Source of the DNA: Shinella daejeonensis
Lineage (GTDB): Bacteria; Pseudomonadota; Alphaproteobacteria; Rhizobiales; Rhizobiaceae
Direction of reading: 5' to 3'
Length of the DNA: 64,000 nt
Assembly (NCBI RefSeq): GCF_024281235.1
Contig: NZ_JAHWXY010000001.1
Coordinates: forward strand, 372,001-436,000
Made by a program: the position numbers and the translations under genes. Every line of letters starts with the position of its first letter. Positions within the stretch are counted from its first letter, which is position 1. Below are positions 11,363 through 19,566 of the stretch, piece by piece. The notes under the pieces were generated by a model. That model searched no databases, was not told the DNA's origin, and was given only the letters and a program-made list of their open reading frames with translations.

Positions 11363-12466
11363 TCACTCGGCCGCCTGCGCCGCCGGCCGGGCGGAAAGGA
11401 CGGCGTCGAAAGCGGCATGGATCACCTCCGGCCCCGCGCCGGGCCGCGTCGCCTCCGTCGAAAGGATCTGCCGGTAGCGCCGCGCGCCGGGAAATCCCTG
11501 GAAAAGCCCGATCATGTGGCGCGTCACATTCGCCACCCGCCCCCCTTCGGCCATCACCTCCGCGGCATGGGTGGCCATGGCGTCCCGGACCGCCTCCCAG
11601 CGGGAAGCCGGCAGGCTGCGCGGATCGCCCGGCAATCCGGCGGAAACGAAGGCTTGCGGTTGCAGCGGATGGGGGAAAAGCCCGTCCACCCCGGTCAAAA
11701 GCCCGCTATCCTGATAGGCGGCCCGCCCGAGCATGACGCCGTCGAGGCCTTCCATCGCGGCCACCGCTTGACTCAACGTATGAAGCCCGCCGTTCAGCCC
11801 TATGAAAAGTCCGGGATTTTCCGCTTTCACCTGGCGAACGAGACCATAGTCGAGCGGCGGAATATCGCGGTTTTCCTTCGGCGAAAGCCCCTGTAGCCAG
11901 GCCTTTCGCGCATGCACCCAGACCGCATCCGCTCCGGCGGCGGCGACCCGGGAGACAAGCGCGCGCAACGCGACCTCCGGCTCCTGGTCGTCGACGCCGA
12001 TCCGGCACTTGACGGTGACGGGTATGGACACCGCCGCCCGCATCGCCGCCACGCATCTGGCGACCGTTTCCGGTTCGAGCATCAGGCAGGCGCCGAACGT
12101 ACCGGATTGCACCCGGTCCGAGGGACATCCCACATTGAGGTTGATCTCGTCGTATCCGAACCCGGCTCCGATCCGCGCCGCCTCGGCAAGCTTTTGCGGG
12201 TCGCTGCCGCCGAGCTGGAGGGCGACGGGATGTTCCGCCGGACGACAGCCGAGCAGCCGCTCCCGATTGCCCCGCAGGATAGCGTCGGCGACGATCATTT
12301 CGGTATAGAGCAGCGCGTTTTTCGTGAGCTGGCGCGCGAAATAACGGTAGCGGGAATCGGACCAGTCGATCATCGGCGCGGTGGCGAAGATCTTCGTCCC
12401 GCCGCTCACGGCGCGGTGATAGAATGTGTTGCGCGACGTCTGCATCATGGGCGGCACATACTCCAT
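11363..12466 (-). CDS. dusA: tRNA-dihydrouridine synthase A
   Basis: DusA reduces uridines in the D-loop of tRNA using FMN and NADPH. Family motifs are present: ATAPMIDWSDSRYR at the N-terminus of the barrel, LLYTEMIVADAI, EINLNVGCPSDRVQSGTFGACLM with the catalytic cysteine in GCPS, KCRIGVDD and VHARKAWLQGLSPKENR. Length, about 367 residues, is usual. The start is uncertain: ATG 12466 is used here; GTG 12484 and ATG 12448 are in the same frame and none has an outstanding ribosome site. Downstream on the same strand is the J-domain gene, 138 bases away. Confidence 0.94.
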   Translation of the reverse strand: MEYVPPMMQTSRNTFYHRAVSGGTKIFATAPMIDWSDSRYRYFARQLTKNALLYTEMIVADAILRGNRERLLGCRPAEHPVALQLGGSDPQKLAEAARIGAGFGYDEINLNVGCPSDRVQSGTFGACLMLEPETVARCVAAMRAAVSIPVTVKCRIGVDDQEPEVALRALVSRVAAAGADAVWVHARKAWLQGLSPKENRDIPPLDYGLVRQVKAENPGLFIGLNGGLHTLSQAVAAMEGLDGVMLGRAAYQDSGLLTGVDGLFPHPLQPQAFVSAGLPGDPRSLPASRWEAVRDAMATHAAEVMAEGGRVANVTRHMIGLFQGFPGARRYRQILSTEATRPGAGPEVIHAAFDAVLSARPAAQAAE

Positions 12467-12556
12467 CCTGACTGCGAAAACCACCCTTGCGCCTTGCCCC
12501 GGACCGCAGGTCGCATGCTAAGGTCCGGAATCAACGCCTCTTGCGGAGTTTCGCCC

Positions 12557-13087
12557 ATGCCGCTCTATATGCTCGACGACATTGCACCGACGCTGCCGCC
12601 GGAAGGCCGCTACTGGATCGCGCCGGACGCCCATGTCATCGGCCGGGTCGTTCTCGGCGAGGATGTCGGCATCTGGTTCGGGGCGGTGCTGCGCGGCGAC
12701 AATGAACCGATCGTCGTCGGCGCCCGCTCGAACATCCAGGAAGGCGTGGTCGTTCACACCGACCCCGGAAAACCCGTCACCATCGGCGAAGGCTGCACCA
12801 TCGGCCACCGCGCCATCATCCATGGCTGCACCATCGGCGACAATTCGCTGATCGGCATGGGCGCGACCGTGTTGAACGGCGCGGAAATCGGCAGGAACTG
12901 CCTCGTCGGCGCCAATGCGCTGGTGACGGAAGGCAAGGTCTTTCCCGACAATTCCCTGATCGTCGGAGCGCCGGCCAGGGCCATCCGCCAGCTCGACGAG
13001 GCGGCCGTCGAGGCATTGCGCCAGTCGGCGGAAAGCTACGTGCGCAACTGGCAACGCTTTTCCGGCGGAATGAAGCGGATCGACTGA
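12557..13087 (+). CDS. Gamma-class carbonic anhydrase family protein
   Basis: A 176-residue left-handed beta-helix protein built of hexapeptide turns (IGEGCTIGHRAIIHG, IGDNSLIGMGATVLNG, IGRNCLVGANALV). The three zinc-ligand histidines expected for gamma carbonic anhydrases are at about H67, H84 and H89. Relatives are called YrdA or PaaY-like; hydration of CO2 is possible but often undetectable in this subgroup. The start at 12557 follows GCGGAG. It converges with zur, whose stop lies eight bases beyond its own stop. Confidence 0.93.
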   Translation: MPLYMLDDIAPTLPPEGRYWIAPDAHVIGRVVLGEDVGIWFGAVLRGDNEPIVVGARSNIQEGVVVHTDPGKPVTIGEGCTIGHRAIIHGCTIGDNSLIGMGATVLNGAEIGRNCLVGANALVTEGKVFPDNSLIVGAPARAIRQLDEAAVEALRQSAESYVRNWQRFSGGMKRID

Positions 13088-13094
13088 TCCGCCG

Positions 13095-13490
13095 TCAGGC
13101 GCATCCCGCGCACTGGCCGCGGATCTCGATCGTCGTCTTGTCGGTCTTGAAGTTCCGGGCGCGGGCAAAGCCCTTCAGCCGTTCCTCCAGCACATGATCG
13201 TGGAACTCCGTCACCTGGCCGCAGGTTTCGCAGATGATGAAGGCGGTCACGCCATGAGCATGGCAGTCTTCCTCCGGATGCGCGCAGGCCACGAAGGCGC
13301 TGATGCTTTCCAGCCGGTGCACGATGCCGATTTCCAGAAGCTTGTCCAGCGCCCGATAGACCTGCAACGGAGCGCGAAATCCGTCCCCCCGCAACTTGTC
13401 GAGGATCGTATAGGCGCTGAGCGGCGCTTCCGCTTCGCTCAGCACGTCGAAGACCAGCGCCTGATTGCGCGTGAGCCGATGTGTGGTCAT
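13095..13490 (-). CDS. zur: Zur, zinc uptake regulator (Fur family)
   Basis: A 131-residue Fur-family repressor. The N-terminal winged helix (RNQALVFDVLSEAEAPLSAY...VYRALDKL) is followed by the metal-sensing half with HPEEDCHAHG, the structural zinc pairs CETC and CAGC (the last four-residue group at the extreme C-terminus). The short length and its position as last gene of the znuCB operon point to Zur and not to Fur, Mur or Irr. With zinc bound it should repress znuA and znuCB through the boxes in the divergent promoter region. Its ATG overlaps the znuB stop (ATGA). Confidence 0.93.
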   Translation of the reverse strand: MTTHRLTRNQALVFDVLSEAEAPLSAYTILDKLRGDGFRAPLQVYRALDKLLEIGIVHRLESISAFVACAHPEEDCHAHGVTAFIICETCGQVTEFHDHVLEERLKGFARARNFKTDKTTIEIRGQCAGCA

Positions 13491-14317
13491 GCCCGACCTC
13501 CCTGGCTGGTTCCGGACTGGTCCGCCACCCGCGTTCCCGCTTTCGAAACGAGGCTTGCGATGAACAGCGCAAGCGCTGCGACGACGATGGACGGGCCGGA
13601 AGGCGTATCGAATTTCAGCGAGCCGAACAGCCCGCCCGCGACCGCGAGCGCGCCGATCACCGAGGCGGCGGTGGCCATGGTTTCGGGACTACGCGCGAAA
13701 CGGCGCGCGGTGGCTGCCGGAATGATGAGCAGCGACGTGATGAGCAGGATGCCGACGATCTTCATGGCAATAGCGATGACAAGCGCCATCAGCAGCATGA
13801 AGGCAAGCCGCGCCTTCTCCGGCTCCAGCCCTTCGGCCGCCGCCAGTTCCGGATTGACGGTCGAGGCCACCAGCGGCCGCCACAGGCGGATGACGGCGAA
13901 AAGCACGAGAATGCCGCCGCCCCAGACGAGTTGCACATCGGCCAGGCTGACGGCGAGAATATCGCCGAAGAGAAAGCCGACGAGGTCGATGCGCACCCAC
14001 GTCATGAAGGAAACGATGACGAGGCCGACGGCGAGCGTGGCATGCGAGAGAATGCCGAGCAACGCGTCGGTGGACAGAGTTCCCCGTTTCTGGAGAAGGA
14101 GCAGCAGCAGCGATACCGCCGTGGCGACGGCGAAGACGCTCAGCGTCAGGTTCAATTCCATCAGCAGCGACAGGGCGACGCCGAGAAGCGCCGAATGGGC
14201 CATCGTATCGCCGAAATAGGCCATCCGCCGCCAGACCACGAAACAGCCGAGCGGCCCGACCGTGAGCGCCAGTCCTATGCCTGCGGCAAGCGCCCGTATG
14301 AAGAAATCGTCAAACAT
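13487..14317 (-). CDS. znuB: ZnuB, zinc ABC transporter permease
   Basis: The 276-residue membrane subunit of the high-affinity zinc importer ZnuABC. It has seven to eight hydrophobic segments of the ABC-3 family, with FVVWRRMAYFGDTMAHSALLGVALS near the N-terminus and KIVGILLITSLLIIPAATAR towards the C-terminus, both strong family signatures. Its start overlaps the znuC 3' end by eight bases and its stop overlaps the zur start, so znuC-znuB-zur form a tight operon. Confidence 0.96.
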   Translation of the reverse strand: MFDDFFIRALAAGIGLALTVGPLGCFVVWRRMAYFGDTMAHSALLGVALSLLMELNLTLSVFAVATAVSLLLLLLQKRGTLSTDALLGILSHATLAVGLVIVSFMTWVRIDLVGFLFGDILAVSLADVQLVWGGGILVLFAVIRLWRPLVASTVNPELAAAEGLEPEKARLAFMLLMALVIAIAMKIVGILLITSLLIIPAATARRFARSPETMATAASVIGALAVAGGLFGSLKFDTPSGPSIVVAALALFIASLVSKAGTRVADQSGTSQGGRA

Positions 14318-15245
14318 CGCGCCGCGCCTCCGCCGCTTCGGAGCCTTCCGCCGGGCCGTGATCGTGCCCGCAGGCGCAATCCGGGCCATGGGCGTGGACG
14401 ATACGCATCGGACCGGCGCGGCCATTGGGCAGGACCTGCTCGTGATGGCCGTCATCGGGCCGGCAGCTATCGGTGATCGAGCCGTCGGCATGCAGGACGC
14501 GGCCGTCCGGCAGGTGGGTGTGATCGTGATGATGGCTGTAGAAGGCCAGCGTTTCGCTCGCCCGCACGCCGAAAAGCTGGCGATATTCCTCGCTCCGGCT
14601 CACCGTTTCCGGCGTGCCGCGGCAGCAGACGTGGCCGTTGAGACAGATCACCGTATCGGTCTCGGCCATCACCACATGCAAATCGTGGGAAATCAGCAGG
14701 ATGCCGCAGCCGGTCCGGTTGCGGATCGTCTTGATCAGGTCGTAGAGCGCGATCTCGCCGGAAAAATCGACGCCCTGCACCGGTTCGTCGAGCACCAGCA
14801 AATCCGGCTTTCGGGCGATCGCCCGAGCGAGCAGCGCGCGCTGGAACTCGCCGCCGGAAAGATGCTGCACCTCCGCGCGCGCGAGGTGAGCAATTCCGGT
14901 CGCGGCAAGCGCGGCCTCCGTCTCGGCTCCCTTCAGCGGCCCGGTCAGCGTCATCAGCCGCTCGACGGTGAGCGGCATGGTCCAGTCGATCGCCAGCTTC
15001 TGCGGCACATAGCCCACGCGCAATCCAGCTCGCCGCTCCACCCGGCCCTCGTCGGGCCTGAAGACGCCGATGGCCGCCTTGGCGGTGGTGGACTTTCCCG
15101 AGCCATTGGGGCCGATCAGCGTCACGATCTCCCCCGGGGCAATGGAGAAATCCACATCGCGGACCAGCCAGCGCCCCTGACGGCGCACCCCCATCCCGGC
15201 AAGCGAGACGAGCGGTGAAAGATTTCCTGCATTCGTTTGCAACAT
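14310..15245 (-). CDS. znuC: ZnuC, zinc ABC transporter ATP-binding protein
   Basis: The 311-residue ATPase of the zinc importer. Walker A is GPNGSGKST (45-53), signature HLSGGEFQR, Walker B LLVLDEP, switch SHDLH. The final 70 residues are an extension rich in histidine, with FYSHHHDHTH and PDCACGHDHG, absent from E. coli ZnuC and likely to bind zinc on the cytoplasmic side. The ATG at 15245 is preferred, with TGGAAA upstream; an in-frame GTG at 15272 would add nine residues and would sit closer to the Zur boxes. Confidence 0.95.
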   Translation of the reverse strand: MLQTNAGNLSPLVSLAGMGVRRQGRWLVRDVDFSIAPGEIVTLIGPNGSGKSTTAKAAIGVFRPDEGRVERRAGLRVGYVPQKLAIDWTMPLTVERLMTLTGPLKGAETEAALAATGIAHLARAEVQHLSGGEFQRALLARAIARKPDLLVLDEPVQGVDFSGEIALYDLIKTIRNRTGCGILLISHDLHVVMAETDTVICLNGHVCCRGTPETVSRSEEYRQLFGVRASETLAFYSHHHDHTHLPDGRVLHADGSITDSCRPDDGHHEQVLPNGRAGPMRIVHAHGPDCACGHDHGPAEGSEAAEARRDV

Positions 15246-15286
15246 CGATTTTTCCAAGCCGGCTGTTGCCACTTGCTATGACACAC

Positions 15287-15321
15287 GTTATAGCATTACG
15301 CAATAAATGTAATAACATTAC
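15287..15321. promoter_or_regulatory. Putative pair of Zur boxes in the znuA/znuC intergenic region
   Basis: Two similar interrupted palindromes lie side by side: GTTAT-AGC-ATTAC at 15287-15299 (imperfect) and GTAAT-AAC-ATTAC at 15309-15321 (perfect 5-bp arms, 3-base spacer), 22 bases apart centre to centre, or two helical turns. Position between divergent zinc-uptake genes, A/T-rich composition and resemblance to the GTTATA/TATAAC-type sites known for alphaproteobacterial Zur support the call. No binding evidence is available. Confidence 0.6.
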
Positions 15322-15346
15322 CAACGCAATCAAGATGGACCCGCTC

Positions 15347-16450
15347 ATGAACAAGGCCTTGCGCATCTTCCTTCTCACCACGGCTCTCACTGCGACGGGC
15401 GCGATCGCCGCCCGGGCCGGGACGCCGGATGTGGTCGTCTCGGTCAAGCCGATTCATTCGCTCGTCGCCGCGATCATGCAGGGCGTCGGCGAGCCGGGGC
15501 TGATCGTCGAGGGTGCCGCTTCGCCGCACACCTACTCCATGAAGCCCTCCAACGCGACGGCCCTGCAAAAGGCGGATCTGGTGTTCTGGGTCGGCCCGGG
15601 ACTCGAACCTTTCCTTGAAAAGCCGCTTGAAACGCTCGGCGTCAAGGCCACGGTGGTCGAACTGGAGGATGCGCCCGGACTGGAAAAACTCCCCTTCCGT
15701 GAGGGCGGTCCCTTCGAGGACCATGATCATGGACACGCGCACGCCGAGGACGAGCAGCACGCCCATCAAGACGGTCACGACCACGGCACGGAAACCGGGG
15801 AAAACCACGACCATGAGAAAGAGGCCGGACACAAAGACCATGAGCATGGCGAGAGTGAAGGCCACGAGCATGGCGAGACGGAAGGCCATGAACATGCCCA
15901 CGAAGAAGGCCACGATCACGATCACGGCGCCTTCGACAGCCATCTCTGGCTCGATCCGCAGAACGCCCGCGCAATGGCTGCGGAAATCGCCAGCAAACTC
16001 GTCGAAAAGGACGCCGCCAACGCCCCTTCCTACGAGGCCAATCTTGCAGCGCTCAATGAGCGGCTGGATGCCCTCGACCGGGAAATCGTCGAGATCGTCG
16101 CGCCGGTCAGGGACAAGCCGTTCATCGTCTTCCACGACGCCTATCAATATTTCGAGCACCGCTACGGCGTACGCACGGCAGGCTCGATCACGGTCAGCCC
16201 GGAATCCCTGCCGGGCGCCGACCGGCTTTCGAAAATCCGCCAGAAAGTCGTCGACCTCGGCGCGACCTGCGTCTTCGCCGAACCGCAATTCGAGCCGAAG
16301 CTGGTGAATGTCGTTCTGGAGGGAACCCCGGCGAAATCCGGCACGCTCGATCCGGAAGCCGCCACCTTCGATGCCGGTCCGGAGCTTTATTTCACGCTGA
16401 TGAAGGGCATCGCCACATCGCTGCGCGATTGCCTCGGCGAACCCGGCTGA
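15347..16450 (+). CDS. znuA: ZnuA, periplasmic zinc-binding protein
   Basis: The 367-residue solute-binding protein of the zinc importer. A signal peptide (MNKALRIFLLTTALTATGAI, cleaved near AARA-GT) leads into the family start VVVSVKPIHSLVAAIM. The zinc-ligand histidines are in ASPHTYSMKPS, DSHLWLDP and VFHDAYQYF. Between the two lobes, residues about 124-196 form a long His/Asp/Glu-rich loop with repeated HEHGE and GHDH units, the zinc-scavenging loop of ZnuA, here unusually long. It is divergent from znuCB-zur. The start could also be ATG 15335, four codons upstream; 15347 gives a cleaner signal peptide. Confidence 0.96.
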   Translation: MNKALRIFLLTTALTATGAIAARAGTPDVVVSVKPIHSLVAAIMQGVGEPGLIVEGAASPHTYSMKPSNATALQKADLVFWVGPGLEPFLEKPLETLGVKATVVELEDAPGLEKLPFREGGPFEDHDHGHAHAEDEQHAHQDGHDHGTETGENHDHEKEAGHKDHEHGESEGHEHGETEGHEHAHEEGHDHDHGAFDSHLWLDPQNARAMAAEIASKLVEKDAANAPSYEANLAALNERLDALDREIVEIVAPVRDKPFIVFHDAYQYFEHRYGVRTAGSITVSPESLPGADRLSKIRQKVVDLGATCVFAEPQFEPKLVNVVLEGTPAKSGTLDPEAATFDAGPELYFTLMKGIATSLRDCLGEPG

Positions 16451-16525
16451 CGCGGATTATCCCCCTTCCCGCCTGTCCGGGAAGGGGTCGTCCGGCGGAA
16501 CACGGGGTGTCGCCGCACCCTCGCC

Positions 16526-17557
16526 TCAGTCGCGCTCGGCGGAACGCTTCCACAGGTTGATGTCGGCTTCCCGGGCGTAATTGTCGATCTCCGCCAGTTC
16601 CGCAGCCGTGAAGTCCAGATTTTCCAGCGCCTTGACGCAATCGACGATCTGCGAGGAACGGCTGGCGCCGATGAGCGCCGAGGTGACGCGGCCGCCCCGC
16701 AGCACCCAGGCGATCGCCAGTTGCGCCAGCGTCTGGCCACGCCCTTCGGCGATGGCGCTGAGCTTGCGGATATTGTCGATGATCTCGGGACGGATGAAGT
16801 CCTTCTTCAGGAAATGATTGAGCGCCGCACGGCTGTCTTCCGGAATGCCTCCGAGATATTTCGACGTCAGCATCCCCTGCGCCAATGGCGAAAAGACGAT
16901 GGACCCGATGCCGAGATCGTCGAGCGCGTCGAGCAGGCCGTCGTCCTCGACCCAGCGGTTAAGCATGGAATAGCTCGGCTGGTGGATGAGGCAGGGCGTG
17001 CCGAGATCCTTGAGGATCGCCGCCGCTTCACGGGTTCGCTGCGAATTGTAGGAGGAAATCCCGACATAGAGCGCCCGGCCCGAGCGCACGATATGATCGA
17101 GCGCGCCGCAGGTTTCCTCAAGCGGCGTATCGGGATCGAAGCGGTGCGAATAGAAGATGTCGACATAGTCGAGCCCCATGCGCTTCAGGCTCTGGTCACA
17201 GGAGGCGATCAGATACTTGCGGCCGCCCCATTCGCCATAGGGACCCGGCCACATATCGTAGCCGGCCTTGGAGGAAATGATCAGCTCATCGCGCAGACCG
17301 GCAAAATCCGTGCGCAGGATCTCCCCGAAGGCGATTTCCGCCGTGCCGGGCGGCGGGCCGTAATTATTGGCGAGGTCGAAATGGGTGATGCCCAGATCGA
17401 AGGCCGTCCGGCACATATCGACCTTGCGCTCATGCGGCGTGTCGTCGCCGAAATTGTGCCAGAGACCGAGCGAGATCGCCGGCAATTTCAGGCCGGAGCG
17501 CCCCACGCGGTTATAGGTCATGGTATCGTAACGATTGTCGGCCGGCTGCCATGCCAT
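16526..17557 (-). CDS. Aldo/keto reductase, YghZ (L-glyceraldehyde 3-phosphate reductase) type
   Basis: A 343-residue NADPH-dependent (beta/alpha)8-barrel oxidoreductase. The catalytic tetrad is visible as Asp and Tyr in DLANNYGPPPG, Lys in ISSKAGYDMWPGPYGEWG and His in FYSHRFDP. The WPGPYGEWGGRKYL segment matches the YghZ/MgrA subgroup, which detoxifies L-glyceraldehyde 3-phosphate and methylglyoxal. The start at 17557 has GGAGGAGAAG upstream. It converges with znuA; between them 16462-16487 forms a 9-bp hairpin without a U-tract. Downstream of gnd on the same strand, probably transcribed separately because a terminator-like hairpin lies between. Confidence 0.93.
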   Translation of the reverse strand: MAWQPADNRYDTMTYNRVGRSGLKLPAISLGLWHNFGDDTPHERKVDMCRTAFDLGITHFDLANNYGPPPGTAEIAFGEILRTDFAGLRDELIISSKAGYDMWPGPYGEWGGRKYLIASCDQSLKRMGLDYVDIFYSHRFDPDTPLEETCGALDHIVRSGRALYVGISSYNSQRTREAAAILKDLGTPCLIHQPSYSMLNRWVEDDGLLDALDDLGIGSIVFSPLAQGMLTSKYLGGIPEDSRAALNHFLKKDFIRPEIIDNIRKLSAIAEGRGQTLAQLAIAWVLRGGRVTSALIGASRSSQIVDCVKALENLDFTAAELAEIDNYAREADINLWKRSAERD

Positions 17558-17722
17558 GGTCTTCTCCTCCACGTCGATCCGTTGTCGTTTCGCGTCCCGC
17601 CCGTCAGGCTGACGGGGCATTTTATCCGCATGTCTGGCGCGACAGCGCCCGTGCCGGCATGGCGAGGTCGAAATGCGTCAAACGATTCCTCCCTCGCCCC
17701 CTCCTCCGTCCGGCCATCTGCC

Positions 17723-17755
17723 AAAACGCACGCGGCCCGACCATTCGGCCGGGCC
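17723..17755 (-). terminator. Probable terminator of gnd
   Basis: On the minus strand GGCCCGGCC pairs with GGTCGGGCC (9 bp, one G-T pair) around GAAT, followed by GCGTGCG and TTTT. It lies 26 bases beyond the gnd stop codon. The spacing of the T run from the stem is longer than ideal. Confidence 0.5.
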
Positions 17756-17780
17756 TTGCTCCTTCGCTCCGCAGTATGCC

Positions 17781-19211
17781 TCAGGCGTTGAGGCCGGAAC
17801 CCCAGGGGCCATGATGGCTGTCGGCACCATCGACGCGGTCGAAACCATGCGCGCCGAAGAAATCACGTTGCGCCTGGATGATGTTCGCCGTGCCGCGGGC
17901 GCGGCGATAGCTGTCGAAATAGCCGAGCGCCGAAGCAAGCGCCGGCGTCGGCAGACCGGAAAGCGCCGCCGTCGAAACGACGCGGCGCAGCGCGCCGTCC
18001 GTTTCCTTCACCATCGAGGCGAAGGCCGGGGTGACGATGAGGTTCGCCACGTCCGGCGCTTTCGTGAAGGCGCTGGTGATCTCGTCGAGGAACTGCGAGC
18101 GGATGATGCAGCCGGCACGCCAGATCTTCGCGATCGTCGGCATCGGCAGGTTCCAGCCATATTCCTTCGAGGCCGCGGCCATGACGGCGAAGCCCTGCGC
18201 ATAGGCGCCGATCTTGCCGGCGAGCAGCGCATTTTCCAGATCCTTGATGAAGGCGGCCCTGTCGGCCACCTTGAGTTCGGGAACGTCCGGCAGGCCGAGG
18301 ATCGTCTCCGCCGCCTCGCGCTCGCCCTTCATGGAGGAAATCGAGCGGGCCGCGACCGCCGCCTCGATCCCGGTCGCCGGGACGCCCATGTTCTGCGCTT
18401 CGATGGCGGACCACTTGCCCGTGCCCTTCTGGCCGGCCTTGTCGAGGATCATGTCGACCATCGGCGTGCCGCTGATCGGATCGGCGGCGGCCAGAACCTT
18501 GGCGGTGATCTCGGTGAGATAGGATTCCAGCCGCCCCTTGTTCCATTCCGCAAAGACCGCGCCGATCTCGTCGGCGCTCATCTTCAGTCCGTCCCGCAGG
18601 ATGCCGTAGATTTCGGCGATCATCTGCATGTCGGCATATTCGATGCCGTTATGGATGGTCTTGACGAAATGGCCCGCGCCGTTCTCACCGAGCCAGGCGA
18701 CGCAGGGGTCGTCCTTGTACTTGGCGGCGATCGAGGTCAGAACCTTCTCGACGCGCTTCCAGCTTTCCTCGGTCCCGCCCACCATGATCGACGGCCCGTG
18801 GCGCGCGCCTTCCTCGCCACCGGAAACGCCCATGCCGATGAAGGTGAGGCCGGAATCCTTGAGCGCGTCGAAGCGGCGCATCGTGTCGCGGAAATTCGCA
18901 TTGCCGGCATCGATCATGATGTCGTTCTTTTCGAGATGGGGGCGCAGCAGTTCCATCTGCTGGTCGACCGCGGCACCGGCCTGGATCATGATGATGATCG
19001 GGCGCGGCGGACGGATGGCGGCGACGAATTCCTCGATGGTCTCGCAAGGAACGACCTGGTCCTTCAGCGCGCCGGCTTCCGCGTAGAATTCCTTCGTGCG
19101 GGCGGCGGTGCGGTTGAACACCGCGATCCTGTTGCCCTTCTCGGCAATGTTGAGCGCCAGGTTCGACCCCATGACGCCGAGACCGATAAGCCCGATTTCC
19201 GCCTGTGCCAC
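17781..19211 (-). CDS. gnd: 6-phosphogluconate dehydrogenase, decarboxylating
   Basis: The 476-residue enzyme of the oxidative pentose phosphate pathway, converting 6-phosphogluconate to ribulose 5-phosphate with NADP. N-terminal Rossmann motif GLIGLGVMGSNLALN, substrate-binding GMGVSGGEEGARHGPSIM, catalytic Lys in GHFVKTIHNGIEY and the helical C-terminal domain ending GPWGSG are all intact, and the length is standard. The start is GTG at 19211: GGAGGTA lies eight bases upstream and the preceding codons to 19343 do not resemble the family. Confidence 0.97.
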   Translation of the reverse strand: MAQAEIGLIGLGVMGSNLALNIAEKGNRIAVFNRTAARTKEFYAEAGALKDQVVPCETIEEFVAAIRPPRPIIIMIQAGAAVDQQMELLRPHLEKNDIMIDAGNANFRDTMRRFDALKDSGLTFIGMGVSGGEEGARHGPSIMVGGTEESWKRVEKVLTSIAAKYKDDPCVAWLGENGAGHFVKTIHNGIEYADMQMIAEIYGILRDGLKMSADEIGAVFAEWNKGRLESYLTEITAKVLAAADPISGTPMVDMILDKAGQKGTGKWSAIEAQNMGVPATGIEAAVAARSISSMKGEREAAETILGLPDVPELKVADRAAFIKDLENALLAGKIGAYAQGFAVMAAASKEYGWNLPMPTIAKIWRAGCIIRSQFLDEITSAFTKAPDVANLIVTPAFASMVKETDGALRRVVSTAALSGLPTPALASALGYFDSYRRARGTANIIQAQRDFFGAHGFDRVDGADSHHGPWGSGLNA

Positions 19212-19410
19212 GTCTATACCTCCGTAGGAAGGCGCAGCGCCGGAGAAAGGGAGCGTTCGTCCGCAACGCTGCGCAGGAATCTGGATGAGGAGCCATGGTG
19301 ATCGATCCGGCCAACCACGCTCCATCGGTTCGTGTTTTGGCACTCAAATCGATTAAGTACAAGCAATTGTTTGCTCGCGCGGGGCATTTTGCCGCCGCCA
19401 GGCCGGCGGC

Positions 19411-19566
19411 CTAGGTGTCCGGCCGGTCGTCGCCATCGTCCAGCACGCGCCAGGACGCGCCGTCGATATCGTCGTACTGGCCGTTTCTGACCGACCAGAG
19501 AAAAGCGACCAGACCCATCCCGCCAAGAAACAGCGCGATGGGAATGAGGTAGAGCAGCGTGTTCAT
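19411..19566 (-). CDS. fixS: CcoS/FixS, cbb3 oxidase maturation protein
   Basis: A 51-residue protein with one N-terminal membrane helix (MNTLLYLIPIALFLGGMGLV) followed by the family segment FLWSVRNGQYDDIDG and an acidic tail. FixS/CcoS is needed to insert heme and copper into the cbb3 oxidase. It is the last gene of fixGHIS; its ATG overlaps the fixI stop (ATGA at 19563-19566). Between its stop and the gnd start (19212-19410) I see GC-rich inverted repeats but no U-tract terminator. Confidence 0.93.
   Translation of the reverse strand: MNTLLYLIPIALFLGGMGLVAFLWSVRNGQYDDIDGASWRVLDDGDDRPDT

Noticed and set aside
16462-16487. Terminator between znuA and the aldo-keto reductase
   Set aside because: The 9-bp hairpin is perfect, but neither strand has a T run after it, so I mention it only in the reductase entry.
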